Assembly: GCA_032622095.1 (NCBI GenBank)
Contig: CP136066.1
Location: 58,374,609 to 58,438,608, forward strand
Direction of reading: 5' to 3'
Length of the DNA stretch: 64,000 nt
DNA from: Siphonodentalium dalli
Lineage: Eukaryota > Mollusca > Scaphopoda > Gadilida > Siphonodentaliidae
The translations under genes and the position numbers were made by a program. Under the pieces are notes generated by a model. That model was not told the origin of the DNA, searched no databases, and was given only the letters and a program-made list of their open reading frames with translations. The first letter of the stretch is position 1. Each line of letters starts with the position of its first letter. Below, piece by piece: positions 32,292 through 43,869 of the stretch.

Positions 32292-34603
32292 TATCCAGCT
32301 AACTGGGACCTTGGCTAACTGGGACCTTGGCTTATATATTTCTATGAATATTTATTGCTAATAAAGTCAATAAAGTGATGGCTATTATGTTAAGATATTA
32401 CAGTTAAGATATAATAAAGTGATTGTTACTCATGGCATTCACAGTGAAGGTGTGAGTTTGTTTTGAAAGCGATTAGAATGGCGATGTAGTGTTAGAGCTC
32501 TGACAGCCTTACCAGCGATCATCAAGCAGACCATCGACAAATTCTCCAAGAATAGCAGAAAACACATCCATTCATCTAAACCTGGGTATCGACACAGCTA
32601 CAAAGATTAGGGTGGACGTGAGCAAAGGGAAGCTGTCACGTCGACAGAGGAAGCACACAAATGTAATGCAGGGCAAGATCTTCAATCTATGGGACCAATA
32701 CGACGCAAAAGAGGTCTCAAACAGTCAGCGTCTTAGAGAATGTGCCCAGTTGTTTTCACCAATTCCAGAGCCAGAAGCAGAGTGAAGACAGCATATATAC
32801 ATGCTGATGCAGTGCTACATTGTGCTACTCAGAACTGCAATACCTGCAGATCAAACTTGTATAGTGTTTTTATTGTGTTTTTATTGTTTTGTTTAATGTT
32901 ATTGTTTTAAAATGTTAAAGGATTGCTATCGTGATGAATACAACAAAACATTATCGGAAAGTTACCCCTATTATGATCACTATGATCCAAATCCCATAAC
33001 AATCGCGTAATAAATAAGCCGAGAAATAAATACATAATACCCCCACCGGTTGTCGGCTATCTCCGTCGCAAATCCTCGTATGACGTCAAATGAGTAAACT
33101 AATTAACACGGAATCGGAGTCGGAGTTAATTGTGTTTACCTATATTCACAATAATTTTTCGTTCTTCATTCGTGACAATGCCAAATGCAGTGTTTTCGAT
33201 TCTGGCCGGTATATATGTATAGTGACACTCAATTGGGTATGATTCTACATTCATTTCCAAACGATGGTCGTTTACGTGACATTTGGCGGGATTTCTGTGG
33301 GGAAACCGGTTGCGCAAAATCAGAAACTTAAATTGGTCGCCGACGAAATGGTCCAGATTTTACTCCGTTCACTTCGAAAAACGGTGTTCGTGAATACCCA
33401 CATTAAACAAAACGTCCAACGACGAGAATGTCATCCAGAGAAAAACGTTAACTCCCGTATATACAATTTGCCGAGCGTCCAGTCATGAGTACCACCATGA
33501 ATCAATAAAGAGCGTTCCCTGTCAAGTGTGTTCCTAATATGGTGCTAATATATATATTGACAAATACATTCTCTTTTCCTCTCTTATTTATATACCTTGG
33601 ACTAATAACTGTAATAAAGAGTGTTTAATAAACCGGAAATTGCTATGCATGACTTTGACGGGTAAAGAGCATGTTATCAAAAGTTCATGTACATGTATTT
33701 ACATATTGATGTAATTAGTAAATATTCATAATGACAACTATTCCAAAACGTATCCCCACGTTCCTACACCATGACTCAATAAAGAGCGTTCCCTGTTAAG
33801 CATATTCTTGAATTTGGTGCAAATAAAGAGCGTTTATATATGTGATAACTTTTTTGAACCGGAAATTGCTATGACTTTGACGGGTATATAAAGCACGTGT
33901 ATCGAAAGTTCGTGTACATGTATTTATATATGTTATCCCTCCTTCGAAAAGTGTCATAATTGGAAGTTCAAACGAACCACGGCCAAATGTTTATAACGAC
34001 GTAAGCGCACGCTTTTATAATGCTATATTGTTATGCGTAATTGACACAAAGATGTCGATAATATATGCGCAAAGCCATATATACATAGATATAAGCTGGC
34101 AAACAGTAAGGTTGCGTTGTTTTGATAGTAACGGGAATTCCCCTATCGCTACGTCATTGTCACGTATTATATCATGTGACCGCACCGACCGGTGATCATG
34201 TGACTTCAATCACGTGACTTCGTCTACAACATAAGATCTTCGGCAATCTTCGGATTGTTTTTGGTTTTTGTTATAAAAACAAAATTGGCGACCAAACACA
34301 AGATTATATGAGCAAATTGGACATTTTAATTATATAATATTGGTATATTGAAAGAAAGTACTAATCATTTTTCAGAATAATATTCCTTTAACATTTCATT
34401 TGTTTTTAACCTTCATTACTTAATAAAAATTGATTTTAATGAAATTATTAATAATACTTTTGAAGGTCCCAGTTAGCCAAGGTCCCAGTCAGCCAAGGTC
34501 CCAGTTAGCCAAAAGGTCCCAGTTGGCCAAGGTCCCAGTTAGCCAGACTTGAGGTCCCAGTTAGCCAAGGTCCCAGTTAGCCAAGGTCCCAGTTAGCTGG
34601 ATA
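32292..34603. mobile_element. 2.3-kb TIR element with GGTCCCAGTTAGCCAA terminal repeats
   Basis: The left end TATCCAGCTAACTGGGACC plus one more ttggctaactgggacc unit is the inverse of the right end, where the 16-bp word GGTCCCAGTTAGCCAA is repeated about eight times (34464-34603) before closing GCTGGATA. A TA at each edge fits a TA target duplication. The interior has an open-frame remnant (32504-32785) and a ~245-bp direct duplication (33480-33930, with aataaagagcgttccctgt). The asymmetric repeat number of the two ends suggests expansion after insertion. Confidence 0.75.
32504..32785 (+). pseudogene. open-frame remnant inside the TIR element
   Basis: A 94-codon frame without ATG: ...IRVDVSKGKLSRRQRKHTNV, MQGKIFNLWDQYDAKEVSNS, ending QLFSPIPEPEAE and TGA. 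Basic and unrecognised; it could be the C-terminal end of a protein once encoded by the element. Other frames here have frequent stops. No splice sites were assigned. Confidence 0.35.
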
Positions 34604-34864
34604 CCTATTGGTATTGAGGAACAAATTTGCCAGAGACCTGTGGTAGGTCAGTGAATTTGTGTAGATCTCTGCATCTATAGACTTCAGGTCGGACACATAT
34701 CCAAAACGGCCTATGAAGTCAAAGTCTACTCGCAACAAAAACGATCAACATTCATAGTGAATTTGCGCTTCTAAAAGTGTAAACAGATTAATCTTTTAGC
34801 TAAATTAGCTACATGTAATAAATTTGAAGTAGTCTTTTCATACATGTACTTTGTCATTTTACTA

Positions 34865-35260
34865 TACAGTAATGCCCAAAGTAATTGACCACTTAACCAC
34901 AGCAGAATTATGGGTAATTTTTCAGGATTTTGTCGGAAATATGGCTTGTTGCCATTCATCGGAAAGCTCTCGGCTCTTGGCACACCATACAGTCCACTTC
35001 CCTCAGCCGATCATCACCAAACTTCATATTAATCTTGATATTGATCTACTAGATGGAAGCTGTCAAATGTTTTGGAATTTCATTCGAAAACATAGCCGTC
35101 AGCAACCATCTTGGATTTTACTTTATATATGTCTCTTCATGTTGATTAGTATCACTTAGACATTTCAACTTTCCGCATTCCTAATCACTCCATTGACTGT
35201 AACACAAGAAATTATTCCCTTTCCAAGTTGAGCTACAGTGTCATTGACACTTTCATTATG
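34865..35260. mobile_element. family 2 half-element joined to family 15 repeat
   Basis: 34865-34975 is the left half of the TA MITE (TACAGTAATGCCCAAAGTAA ... ggaaagctctc). Directly after it comes an inverted copy of the repeat at 14040-14350 (cttcatattaatcttgatat, aactttccgcattcctaatc, tgagctacagtgtcattgac). Confidence 0.78.
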
Positions 35261-35369
35261 TACTACTTTTTCAGATTACATGCACTTGAAGAAGAATGTT
35301 ACAGGAACTGAATTAAAGAATTCTGTTTGAAATGATGGCCAGGACCTGCCCGGTAATTTATTTTCAAAT

Positions 35370-35767
35370 TTGACCCTTTACCCAACAAACCGGCCAAAAC
35401 CGGCCAAATAAAGCTTCAACAGCCTAAAATATCTTCGGTCTGTCTCAATAGAACCATACAAATATGGATATCATTGGAACCGGCTCCTTGACCACATTGT
35501 GATAGTTACAGTTATGCCCTGTGCCAATGCATTCTCTTATATATGCGAGTCGACCATAGGTCGCCTCGCATATATAAGAGAATGCATTGGCCTAAAAAAA
35601 AATCATTTTTTAACACTTTTTACCATTTTTTTTACATTCTTTAACAATTTTATAATTTTTAATGTGTTAAGCCAATGCATTCTCTTATATATGCGAGGCG
35701 ACCTATGGTCGACTCGCATATATAAGAGAATGCATTGGCACAGGGCCCTTCTGTTGGGTAAAGGGTT
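35370..35767. mobile_element. R1 core in shell A (TTAACCCTTTACCCAACA)
   Basis: Outer ends are TTGACCCTTTACCCAACA and, inverted, TTAACCCTTTACCCAACA. The R1 two-hairpin core (35516-35745) lies near one end; the other side is a ~140-bp arm with gcttcaacagcctaaaatat and ccggctccttgaccacattg. Same structure as 60423-60887 and 62033-62435, in opposite orientation. TTAA + CCC/GGG ends are the piggyBac-type signature. Confidence 0.88.
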
Positions 35768-36062
35768 AAAGAATTATTCAGACCTTAGACCTTAGACCTC
35801 CAACAACATTCTACGCCAGTGTGTATTGAAGTGTTATAACTGCATTTAATGTGAGCTTACTTTTGGAGTATCTGATATGTGTGACCAGTTTTATATTTCA
35901 GATCATTATCGTTTCGAGTTTTGTTGTGAAATGACGTTGTTTATATGATTCTTCATAAAGTATCTTCACACGTTGTCAGTTAAAGTGATGTGAAACACTC
36001 TGGTAGGGGGACCAATATAAATGGAGAATTTTGGGGTCGATCAGCCATAAAACATGGCTACT

Positions 36063-36318
36063 GGCTAGCTGGTGAACCCGACTTCGTCCGGGGTGTTTTC
36101 CCTCTGTTATCGGCGAATTGCGCGATTTGACCTTGAATTGACCATTTTGAAGGTCAAGGTCAGGTCGAGGTCACGATTTGACCCGTCCAAAACACTCCCC
36201 GGACAAAAGTACCCGACAAAAGTACCCGTCAAAATCCGTCAGGTTTTACCCGATTTGGCCTTGAATTGACCATTTTGAAGGTCAAGGTCAGGTTGGGGTC
36301 ACGGTTTGACCCGTCCAA
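36063..36318. mobile_element. Helitron-like element, inverted copy
   Basis: Reverse complement of the type at 28615-28975: it starts CTAG-ctggtgaacccgacttcgt and contains gaaggtcaaggtcaggt twice. It is truncated at the far side. Members carry several TCAAGGTCA / TGACCTTGA words. Confidence 0.55.
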
Positions 36319-37254
36319 TAAATGGAGAATAATCTTGCTGAAAGTAGTTATTTTTGCTAATATTATATCCAAATTGACAACAAGCACCGTCATTCTTATA
36401 TATTAATTATATACAGTGACACTCGATGGCGAAATGGTTTCGTTGCGTCCCGAATCGAGAAGTAAATATTTACAATTGTGCGTAGTTCAGACGATGTTTT
36501 CTATGGAGTGGTAAGGTCGATCTGTTTGAAATTTTAGGTCATTTTACTAGAATGTTACATTTCTCCAGTTGGCAGAGTGCCGGAATACAAACTTATTAGT
36601 TTCACGCACCGAATAAGTACATAATATGTCTTTAATAGAAAAGCGCTTCACCACAAACACACAACAGTAATACAACCTGGCGTTATTAACGCGGTCATAC
36701 AACTTCAATACACAATGGCGCTAACTTTACAGTTCCATTGGGTACTGAAAAAAAAAGTTTTATCTAGTGACCATACATGGCGACATTAAACTAGGCTAAA
36801 AACTAGCCAGTTACTGCAGGTATTCCAGATACCATTCATGTTTTAAAAAAGTCTCTTCCAAGTGGTACATTAACTTCTCGCCTTCAATGCAGGGTATGTT
36901 AAATCTAAATTAAGGCCATTACAGGTAGCGTTGCGTGCAGCGTGTTTTTATGTGACTTTTGCATTGTGGGTGTCAAAGCATGAAGTTTAATGTCATGTTT
37001 AAAGTCAAACTTTGGGCTTCATGTTTTGTTTGTATTACTTTATAAATGTGCTGACATTGAAGAGCCATAATCAAGGTTAGATTAATTAATCCTGATATCT
37101 CCGTCACTCTCCGCAAATGACAGAAACTTCTGAGTAAACATGCTGCATGCCGCATCTAATTTGGTCTCATTCCAATTTCTGCATTTGATGCGTCAGGCAC
37201 AGAAATTGCTGATGACTAGCCGCTCATAATGTAAATGCCTTTAATAATCAGATA

Positions 37255-37650
37255 TCCAGAGGGTGAATTTAGAGACACTACCCCATACATCTGGCTAGCA
37301 TCACTGTATCCACCTTTTGGGGACCTACAAGTCATTCTGCTTAGGCCTCATCATCTCTGGAAAGTATCTTTATTATCAAATTAATAAGTTTTTAAGTTTC
37401 TTTTTCTTTAATAGTTTAGTGTCTCTATCTTCCAAAGTTGACAGTCGTCACAATGCATAATCAAGGTGACCAATGGGTGCACATCACCATCTGGGAACTT
37501 AGATATGTGTCTAGGTCTCCCATAGCAGATGAGGTAATGCAGAATGAGGTCCCCAGAGGATTAATTTGGTGATGCTAGCCCGCTATGTGGGGTAGTGTCA
37601 CTAAATTCACCCTCTGGGGACCTCATTCTGCAAATTTTCAGCACAATATT
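37255..37650. mobile_element. hAT MITE family 3 (diverged copy)
   Basis: Contains the paired signatures cagagggtgaatttagaga ... ccaccttttggggacct, aggcctcatcatctctggaa, then the inverse half ending ctggggacctcattctgcaaat. The outer CAAGCCTTG ends have decayed. It lies just upstream of the first TJAP1-like exon candidate. Confidence 0.7.
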
Positions 37651-37819
37651 TTCACACCTGCTTACATCCTCTTAATAGTCTTATCCAATTTATTTCTGTT
37701 CATTAGAAACTGGAGCCGAGCCACAATGGTTCCTCTTAAAATATGATCCAAATTCTCTGTAGATGTTTCTACCGGTAATTTATTCTCAGTAGAATTGACC
37801 TATCTTTTTTATTTTTCAG

Positions 37820-37857
37820 GGTTGTGGCTGTACTTGTGATGCATGCTTCACAACAAG
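37820..37857 (+). CDS. TJAP1-like gene, probable upstream exon (CxCxCxxC)
   Basis: 38-bp exon with a strong acceptor (tttttatttttcag) and donor (AAG|GTATGT). In the only frame compatible with the next exon (two leftover bases + C) it is fully open and encodes GCGCTCDACFTT then Ser. The four cysteines form a compact C-x-C-x-C-x2-C cluster, suggestive of a metal-binding knuckle in front of the coiled coil. I know no such motif in human TJAP1 from memory, so assignment rests on splice sites, phase and position. The exon carrying the initiator ATG was not found. Confidence 0.55.
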
Positions 37858-37950
37858 GTATGTTGTTCAGTCTAAATGAATCCAGACTAAAATCCACATA
37901 GGTCGATAAGTACCTGAACTACCTTTCTGCGAGCATTTATACCTTATATG

Positions 37951-38090
37951 TGACCCGCCATATCAAATCCAGTCTGAGAGCTTTCCGATGAATGGCAACA
38001 AGCCATATTTCCGACTAAATCCTGAAAAGTTACCCATAATTCTGCTGTGGTTAAAGAGTCGATTATTTATAGCATTACTCTAACTGTATT
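37951..38090. mobile_element. family 2 right half behind a shell-D end
   Basis: 37951-37976 reads tgtgacccgccatatcaaat, the terminal sequence of the shell at 55724-56182. It is followed at once by the return arm of family 2 (gagagctttccgatgaatgg ... agcattact). It appears to be a junction of two element fragments in a TJAP1-like intron. Confidence 0.65.
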
Positions 38091-38296
38091 AACGATTCAG
38101 TCACAACGTAGAACATTTATTGTGCCTAATCTGGTGGCTGCATCACTGACGAATCACACTGTTAATGCTTCGTTTGTCATCTGCAATCTCTTATTGCATC
38201 CTATGTGATTAAATTGGTGATTTCATGTAAATTGCTGTACTGGTCCCTGCACTATAAACCTTGCCATCGCTCTGTTTTGGATGTCGTTATTATAAA

Positions 38297-38360
38297 CTGG
38301 TATGGACCAGCGCTATTTTGGATCGCCACTGGTATGGACCAGCGCTATTTTGGATCGCCA
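38297..38360. repeat. 32-bp perfect tandem duplication
   Basis: The word actggtatggaccagcgcta + ttttggatcgcc occurs twice head to tail with no differences. Intronic, 260 bp before the next exon. Confidence 0.9.
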
Positions 38361-38618
38361 GTCAGAATTCTCACCCGGACTAAAATAGAACAATGCAAGT
38401 TGATTGTCTCTCCATCGTTATATTTGGATCGATGATGCAAATGATGTCATCTACTTGAAGATGGCGATGGTCCATACTTGTCTCTTATGGGAGGGCATGT
38501 TACAGAGGGATAGCGCCATAGTGTTTCACATACTGTTATTAGCCAGGGACGAGTAAATAACTTGGTTGCTCTGCTTGCTATGTGGAACGGCTTTTATGCA
38601 TTTCTCATTCTATTCTAG

Positions 38619-38783
38619 CTTGGACTTCCATCAAGAGATTGAGGAATTACAGAGCAAGCTTAGACGGAGCAACAGCCATATATCACACATCGAACTCGAA
38701 CTCATTCATAACAAACAATCATCAGAATATGAGGTGCTAAAACTGCGAGATGAGATCAGTAAGATGCGGGACCGATACGATAG
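38619..38783 (+). CDS. TJAP1-like gene, coiled-coil exon
   Basis: Acceptor ttctattctag, donor GATAG|GTCAGT. It encodes LDFHQEIEELQSKLRRSNSH, then ISHIELELIHNKQSSEYEVL and KLRDEISKMRDRYD, ending in two bases of an Arg codon. It aligns with human TJAP1 around MKLLQEENEELRRRL...LDKFKDKFRR, the start of the coiled coil. Human TJAP1 is a tight-junction/Golgi-associated protein that binds the GTPase ARF6; that function is recalled from the family and not visible here. Heptad leucines/isoleucines and E/K/R-rich composition support a coiled coil. Confidence 0.82.
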
Positions 38784-39404
38784 GTCAGTTATTTATAAAA
38801 TCAATGTCCAATCAAAATAATTTTTCAATATTTACACTGATACATGTATTCACACTGGAACATGAATGCAGGATGTTGGTTGGTTGGAATTATGTCACAT
38901 GACATCACACACAGACCCAAACTTGCTTCCATGTTGTGTAGCTTCAACAAGCTACGAGAATAATGTTGGAAATGGGAGCTAAATACTCTTTTAATCTGCC
39001 AGTTGACTCGGTTCAAAGAGTCAGTTGAGTGTAAATATAAGAAATTGATGTTGAATATCTGTGTTCTCAGTCACTGAAATTTTCTTTTTAAGAAGGCTCA
39101 TCAAAATATTTTTCAATATTTTCTGTTACAAATATTGGATTAGAACAATGAAACTGAATTGTTGTTTGTTTCTGGAGTATGTTTTGCAGATTTTGAGAAA
39201 CAAATAAAAATAAATAGCCTGCCTCCCTCATCTCAAAATTAAAATCTAATTACCTGAGAACTGAGATATTTTATTTTTATTTTTGTTGTTTTATTTTACT
39301 TGCATTCTCACCAAATTTTCATTCTGGGCTTTTGAAATTTGTGTCATCCCTGACAGTTTGACTCTCCAGGTTTTCGTAAAGTATCACTACACGGGGGGTG
39401 TCTT

Positions 39405-39625
39405 GTCTACTGTGTGTTAACCTTTCTGTACTAAATGGATTCTCCCACCCAGTTATAAAAGTGTATATTGGAATGGTCTATTATTAATTATAAAAAAACA
39501 ATTCGAGAGCAGAAGGTTTCATATTCATTGGTGGGAAATTGTTGTTTGTTGAACTTATTATTTGAACATTTCCTAAGGGAACTCATCAATGAGTATTTAG
39601 TATAGAAACCTGAACAAAATCATCT
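39405..39625. mobile_element. TTAA MITE, family 11 (inverted)
   Basis: TTAACCTTTCTGTACTAAAT at the left and, inverted, TTTCTATACTAAATACTCAT at the right, with the inner mark gttgaacttattatttgaac. Related copies: 44843, 61490, 63530. Confidence 0.7.
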
Positions 39626-40369
39626 GGTATATGAGCTCATGACAATCGCACAAATTTCAACTAACAGTTATTTTTGTTATTTAAATATATATTTAAATGG
39701 CCATTTGTAATTATGCGATAATGCGATATAGATACATATGCATAATACAGAAGAAGACATTCTGGTAATTAGACTTTAGAGTTGCTATGTATCTTCTATG
39801 TCAGTTAGCCAAAAAAATGCAGTCACTTCGCATCTAAATTACACATAAAAAGCATCCAAGTTTTATAAATTAATTTACAGAGTTAGATATATACTCTTGA
39901 AATTTATCCCTTTACACTTTCTAAAGCATCATATACTACTCCGTAGTATTAACTGTTAGCACGCATATGGGTATTTGGAGCCTGCAATCTTATAGGGGTG
40001 GAATGGGCTGGGTGTCACTGAGACTCTGCTGACAAATCAATGTCAACCGGGTCTCGGTGAGACTAGGCTTATTCTTTACTCTGAGATTGCATGTGCAACA
40101 CATTCCAACCAAAAATATAAATAAAACCATTATTTGTCAAAAAAAGATATTTTAACAATGTATTACCTTATTGCCACAGTTTGTAAATCCATGTTCATGT
40201 TTTTGATTCGAATAAAAATTATAAAAAAAAAAAGAAAAGGATTTAGTATAGAAAGGATATCAGTTAGAATGGCACATTCATATGTCAATCAATTCAGAGC
40301 AAGTTTGAAAATCAGTCCTCATTTTTGTCCACTTCATTTTGTAAAATTAACCAAATTCTGAAATTGCAG

Positions 40370-40436
40370 GTTGTTTGAGAGTCATAAAAGGTTGCAGAGA
40401 GTCAACCATGATCTCGAGGGAAAATTACTCACAGTT
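40370..40436 (+). CDS. TJAP1-like gene, coiled-coil exon
   Basis: Acceptor gaaattgcag; its first base completes the Arg codon begun in the previous exon. It encodes LFESHKRLQRVNHDLEGKLL then TV, and stops before GTAAGT in phase 0. Matches human TJAP1 LQNSYTASQRTNQELEDKLHTL residue for residue in layout. 67 bp. The surrounding introns contain family 3 and family 4 MITEs. Confidence 0.85.
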
Positions 40437-40569
40437 GTAAGTACAAGTATAATTCAGATAACCTTCCTATCGTCTCGAGATTGACTGCTTCTTCATGATG
40501 TTATTTAGATTGAACGATGTTACTGAGATAATTTAATAATTGATAACTTGAAGTATTGTGTCACATTTA

Positions 40570-40690
40570 CAGAATGAGATCCCCAAAGGGTGAATGAATT
40601 TAGAGTCTCAATCCTGCATGGCGAGCTAGCATCACCAAATTCACCCTCTGGGAACCTCACTCTGCTTATGCGTCATCTGCTATGGGAGCT
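40570..40690. mobile_element. hAT MITE family 3 (fragment)
   Basis: Short half-element: agaatgagatccccaaaggg ... tagcatcaccaaattcaccc ... aacctcactctgctta. No flanking duplication remains. Confidence 0.65.
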
Positions 40691-40801
40691 ACTTGTCAAT
40701 GAGTATTGAGTACAGAAAGGAGGGTAAAATACAAGATGAGGCTTCGGCACTGAAACAGTTAATTTGAGAATATGTGAATTGGCAGACTGATTTGGAGTCA
40801 A

Positions 40802-41169
40802 TTAAAGATACATAATTCAAATTATTGCTCCCATATTATTTCGCTTCGGGGGTAAAAATATTTGATTTGAGTCGAGGAACCCACCCATCAAAGCTAAGAG
40901 ATATCAGATATTGATTTTTTAAATCTGTTAGTTTTCACCACCTGGAATATTTGGCGGCCTAGCAAATATTAGATGAGCCAACTGACATACTTTCAATACC
41001 AAATTGCGTTGAACAAAATGTTGATGTATAACATATTTTGGGAATTTTTTTACTGTAGCTGACAGTGGTTGGCATTATTTTTTGGTAATTAATCGATTCT
41101 GATAACTGAAGTGTCTTTTGAAGAAATGTTGTTGTTGGAATCTGATGATACCGGATTGTGTACCTTTAA
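40802..41169. mobile_element. TTAA MITE, family 4, 76 bp before an exon
   Basis: Borders TTAA-AGATACATAATTC and, inverted, TTAA-AGGTACACAATCCGG, with the family signature gggggtaaaaatatttgatt and cgaggaacccacccatcaaa inside. It ends 76 bp upstream of the TJAP1-like exon at 41245, so the branch point and polypyrimidine tract must lie in that short interval. Confidence 0.8.
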
Positions 41170-41244
41170 GAATCGAGTGACCGATATTGAAATCGAATCA
41201 GATCTTGAATATTCTCGAAACACCATGTTACTGTCTCACTTCAG

Positions 41245-41352
41245 GTCAATTTGTTTGAAGCAGACAAGACACGCCTACAGAAGGAAATGGCGTCCATGTC
41301 AACACAGCTTGTTGATGCTAACGTCTTAATAATGGACCTCGAAGATGAAAAT
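41245..41352 (+). CDS. TJAP1-like gene, coiled-coil exon
   Basis: Acceptor tctcacttcag, donor AAAT|GTATGT, phase 0 at both ends, 36 codons: VNLFEADKTRLQKEMASMST then QLVDANVLIMDLEDEN. It aligns with human IKKAEMDRKTLDWEIVELTNKL and LDAKNTINKLEELN. Acidic/basic heptads continue the coiled coil. The symmetric phase would allow skipping without frameshift. Confidence 0.87.
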
Positions 41353-42546
41353 GTATGTGGATTTGTTTTTATGTGTTTACCAATGGTTCAGCCATTAATG
41401 GTTAGCCATTAATGCAGGGTTTCCGCTAGGGTTATAAAGTAGAATCCGTAGAACATTGGATAGGATGGGCCGACTGGTTTTGGTCTATCGTATGCAGATT
41501 TTGAAATTACATGTAAAAAAAATCCCTATTTCCTTGCATGAGAGAATGGTGCTGGGTGGTTCTATTGGGCTATAAAATTACCACCTTAATTTGAAAATCA
41601 CACTGCGTAATACCTAGTTGCATGCTATTTCCATAAATATTAGGCCAAAGAAAATTAAATGTTTGGTTTCGGTTACAAGCCGGAAAAAAATAGAAGTTGG
41701 TAGGTAGGCCTTAATTTTAAATTTTTTAATAATATTTTTTATTTTGACATATTCTTATTACTTTTCATGCACGTATTTTACTCTCCAAGATTGACATAAA
41801 ACTACTTTTGATTAGTTTTATATAAATTTTAATATTGCACCATACTTTTACTAAGAAATCAACCTATTCTGAGATGCTGAAATGTGATTTTTGTGTTTTA
41901 TGAAATTTTTTGAGAAAAAATTCAATAGATTTTCTTGAAAACCATGAAAAAAACTGTAGGATAGAGGGTTTTAAAAAGGGTCGGTAGGGAAACCCAAACC
42001 ACAAATATTTTTATCTTTGGCCTTAAGACATTTCACGGAATTTATCATCTGGGCACAGAAGACAACCCTGGTCACTATATATATGTAATGGTAATATCAG
42101 ATCAATCTAATCCTGAACGCGGATTTACTATTTGTGAAATTGTCATGACACACATACAATCCCATTTAAACTCATAATTTTGATGTCTCTGGTGACCAAT
42201 GATCGGAAATTAATTGCACAACCGGACCTGTATAAAACAACTATTTTTATTTTTATTTATGTTCCCTTTATTTTGTTTGGGCACCAATATCGGGTCCATT
42301 TCATGGAACCCCCCCCCTGGCCTAGTTTAAACCGTTATTAATGGTAAAGGGGTGGCTCACTAGTCGTCAACAGTCAGGGTACACAGATCCCAGTACCTAG
42401 AATGGCGCAAACTTAGTCAGATTAGAATGGCGGCCAGTCGGCTCAGTGCATTTACAAATTATCAACAGAAATGGAAGAATATATATCGATGGGAATTTAT
42501 TTGTAAATAAAATAAGAAGATTTGTGATATAAAGGTTGTCAACGGG

Positions 42547-43468
42547 CAGGGTTCGTGCTGCCGCTTGCCTAAATGGTAAAAAATATTTTCATTTTGGCAA
42601 GTGAGTTTTTAATTATGGGATCTGAACTATCTAGTCATAAAACATTATCGAACGTGGGCTATTCGTCACGTGTGCCGAATTACAGACAATACAATGGGAA
42701 ACCAAAACAAGAAATCTATCAATTTACATGTAGCGCAGTCATCAGTCTTATGTCGACAGTTATATGTATCTTCTTTAGTTTTCACAAAATGGTAATCCCA
42801 TCTCTCTGTCATAATCAAACATTTATCAAACAGCTAATCGATCGTGGTTAAAATGTGTGTCAGAAAAAAAGCGATGTTCTGTAAATTTTTCATTGAGGCT
42901 GTTGTAAGTACTTTGTAACATGATCTCAATGTAGATATCGCAAATGGTAATTATTAATTTTTTTTGACAGTTAATCCTCCCTTTGTCTGTTCGGATTATG
43001 GACGCATGTAGTCATTGTAATAATGCATATTAATGTCGACATTATATAGCACATATTTATGATGTCAGCGTTATATTACCAGCGAGTATAAGACAATAGG
43101 TTAATCAGCCGAATGTGAATGACGACGGATTAATTTATGGCTCATTGATTTCAGCAGTAATACAAGGCGAAAAATAATATGTATACTTGATGACTGTGTA
43201 GCAACATTAAACGTAATTTCCAGGCAGGTTCACTTAGATATTTATTGCTACTTTGATATTTATTAATAATACTAACTATCTTTTCTAGTAGCTCATTTTA
43301 CCTGTGTCTGTGGTTAGTTTTTAACAAAGATAATTTAGATATAACCACGATAATTTCCCCAATTATACTCGCAATTAAATTTGGCAAATATTTGTTTAAT
43401 TTGGCAAAAAATAATTTCATTTGGCAAAAATTTTGGCAAGAGAAAATTTATGTCCAGCGCCAACCCTG
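42547..43468. mobile_element. hAT-type element, CAGGGTT ends, 0.9 kb
   Basis: Left end CAGGGTTCGTGCTGCCGCTT, right end inverted CAGGGTTGGCGCTGGACATA. Flanks tcaacggg (42539-42546) and tcaatggg (43469-43476) form an 8-bp duplication with one mismatch. Sub-terminal ttggcaa words repeat near both ends. No transposase frame; the frame 42573-42851 lacks any domain. Intronic in the TJAP1-like gene. Confidence 0.85.
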
Positions 43469-43649
43469 TCAATGGGAGGTGCTGAACTTTTCTGAAAATG
43501 ATCAAATTTTTATGATAATTTCCGATGCTGTGATGTTTGTTATGTTGTCGGCTTATATATAGGGTGTCACTTCATGATAATGCCGATATTTAATACAAAA
43601 ATGTAAGTGTATATTTCACAGATGTACGTGTTATTTCACAAGTAATATT

Positions 43650-43745
43650 ATTTAAACTTTCCGCATTCCTTATCACTCCACTGACTGTAATGTATGAAAT
43701 TGTCCCCTCACATAGTTGAGCTACAGTGTCATTGACATTGTGAAT
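43650..43745. repeat. family 15 fragment
   Basis: aactttccgcattccttatc and tgagctacagtgtcattgac match the repeat at 34976-35260. Confidence 0.65.
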
Positions 43746-43869
43746 TGTAACTGAGATTGTTCATGTCTGTCAACACGTCAAAACTGTATAGCAGGCCTAT
43801 ATTTGGTTTCAAGCTAGATCAATGTAACAATACATACTAGTGTTGTCACTAATTAACAGGGACGAATGT

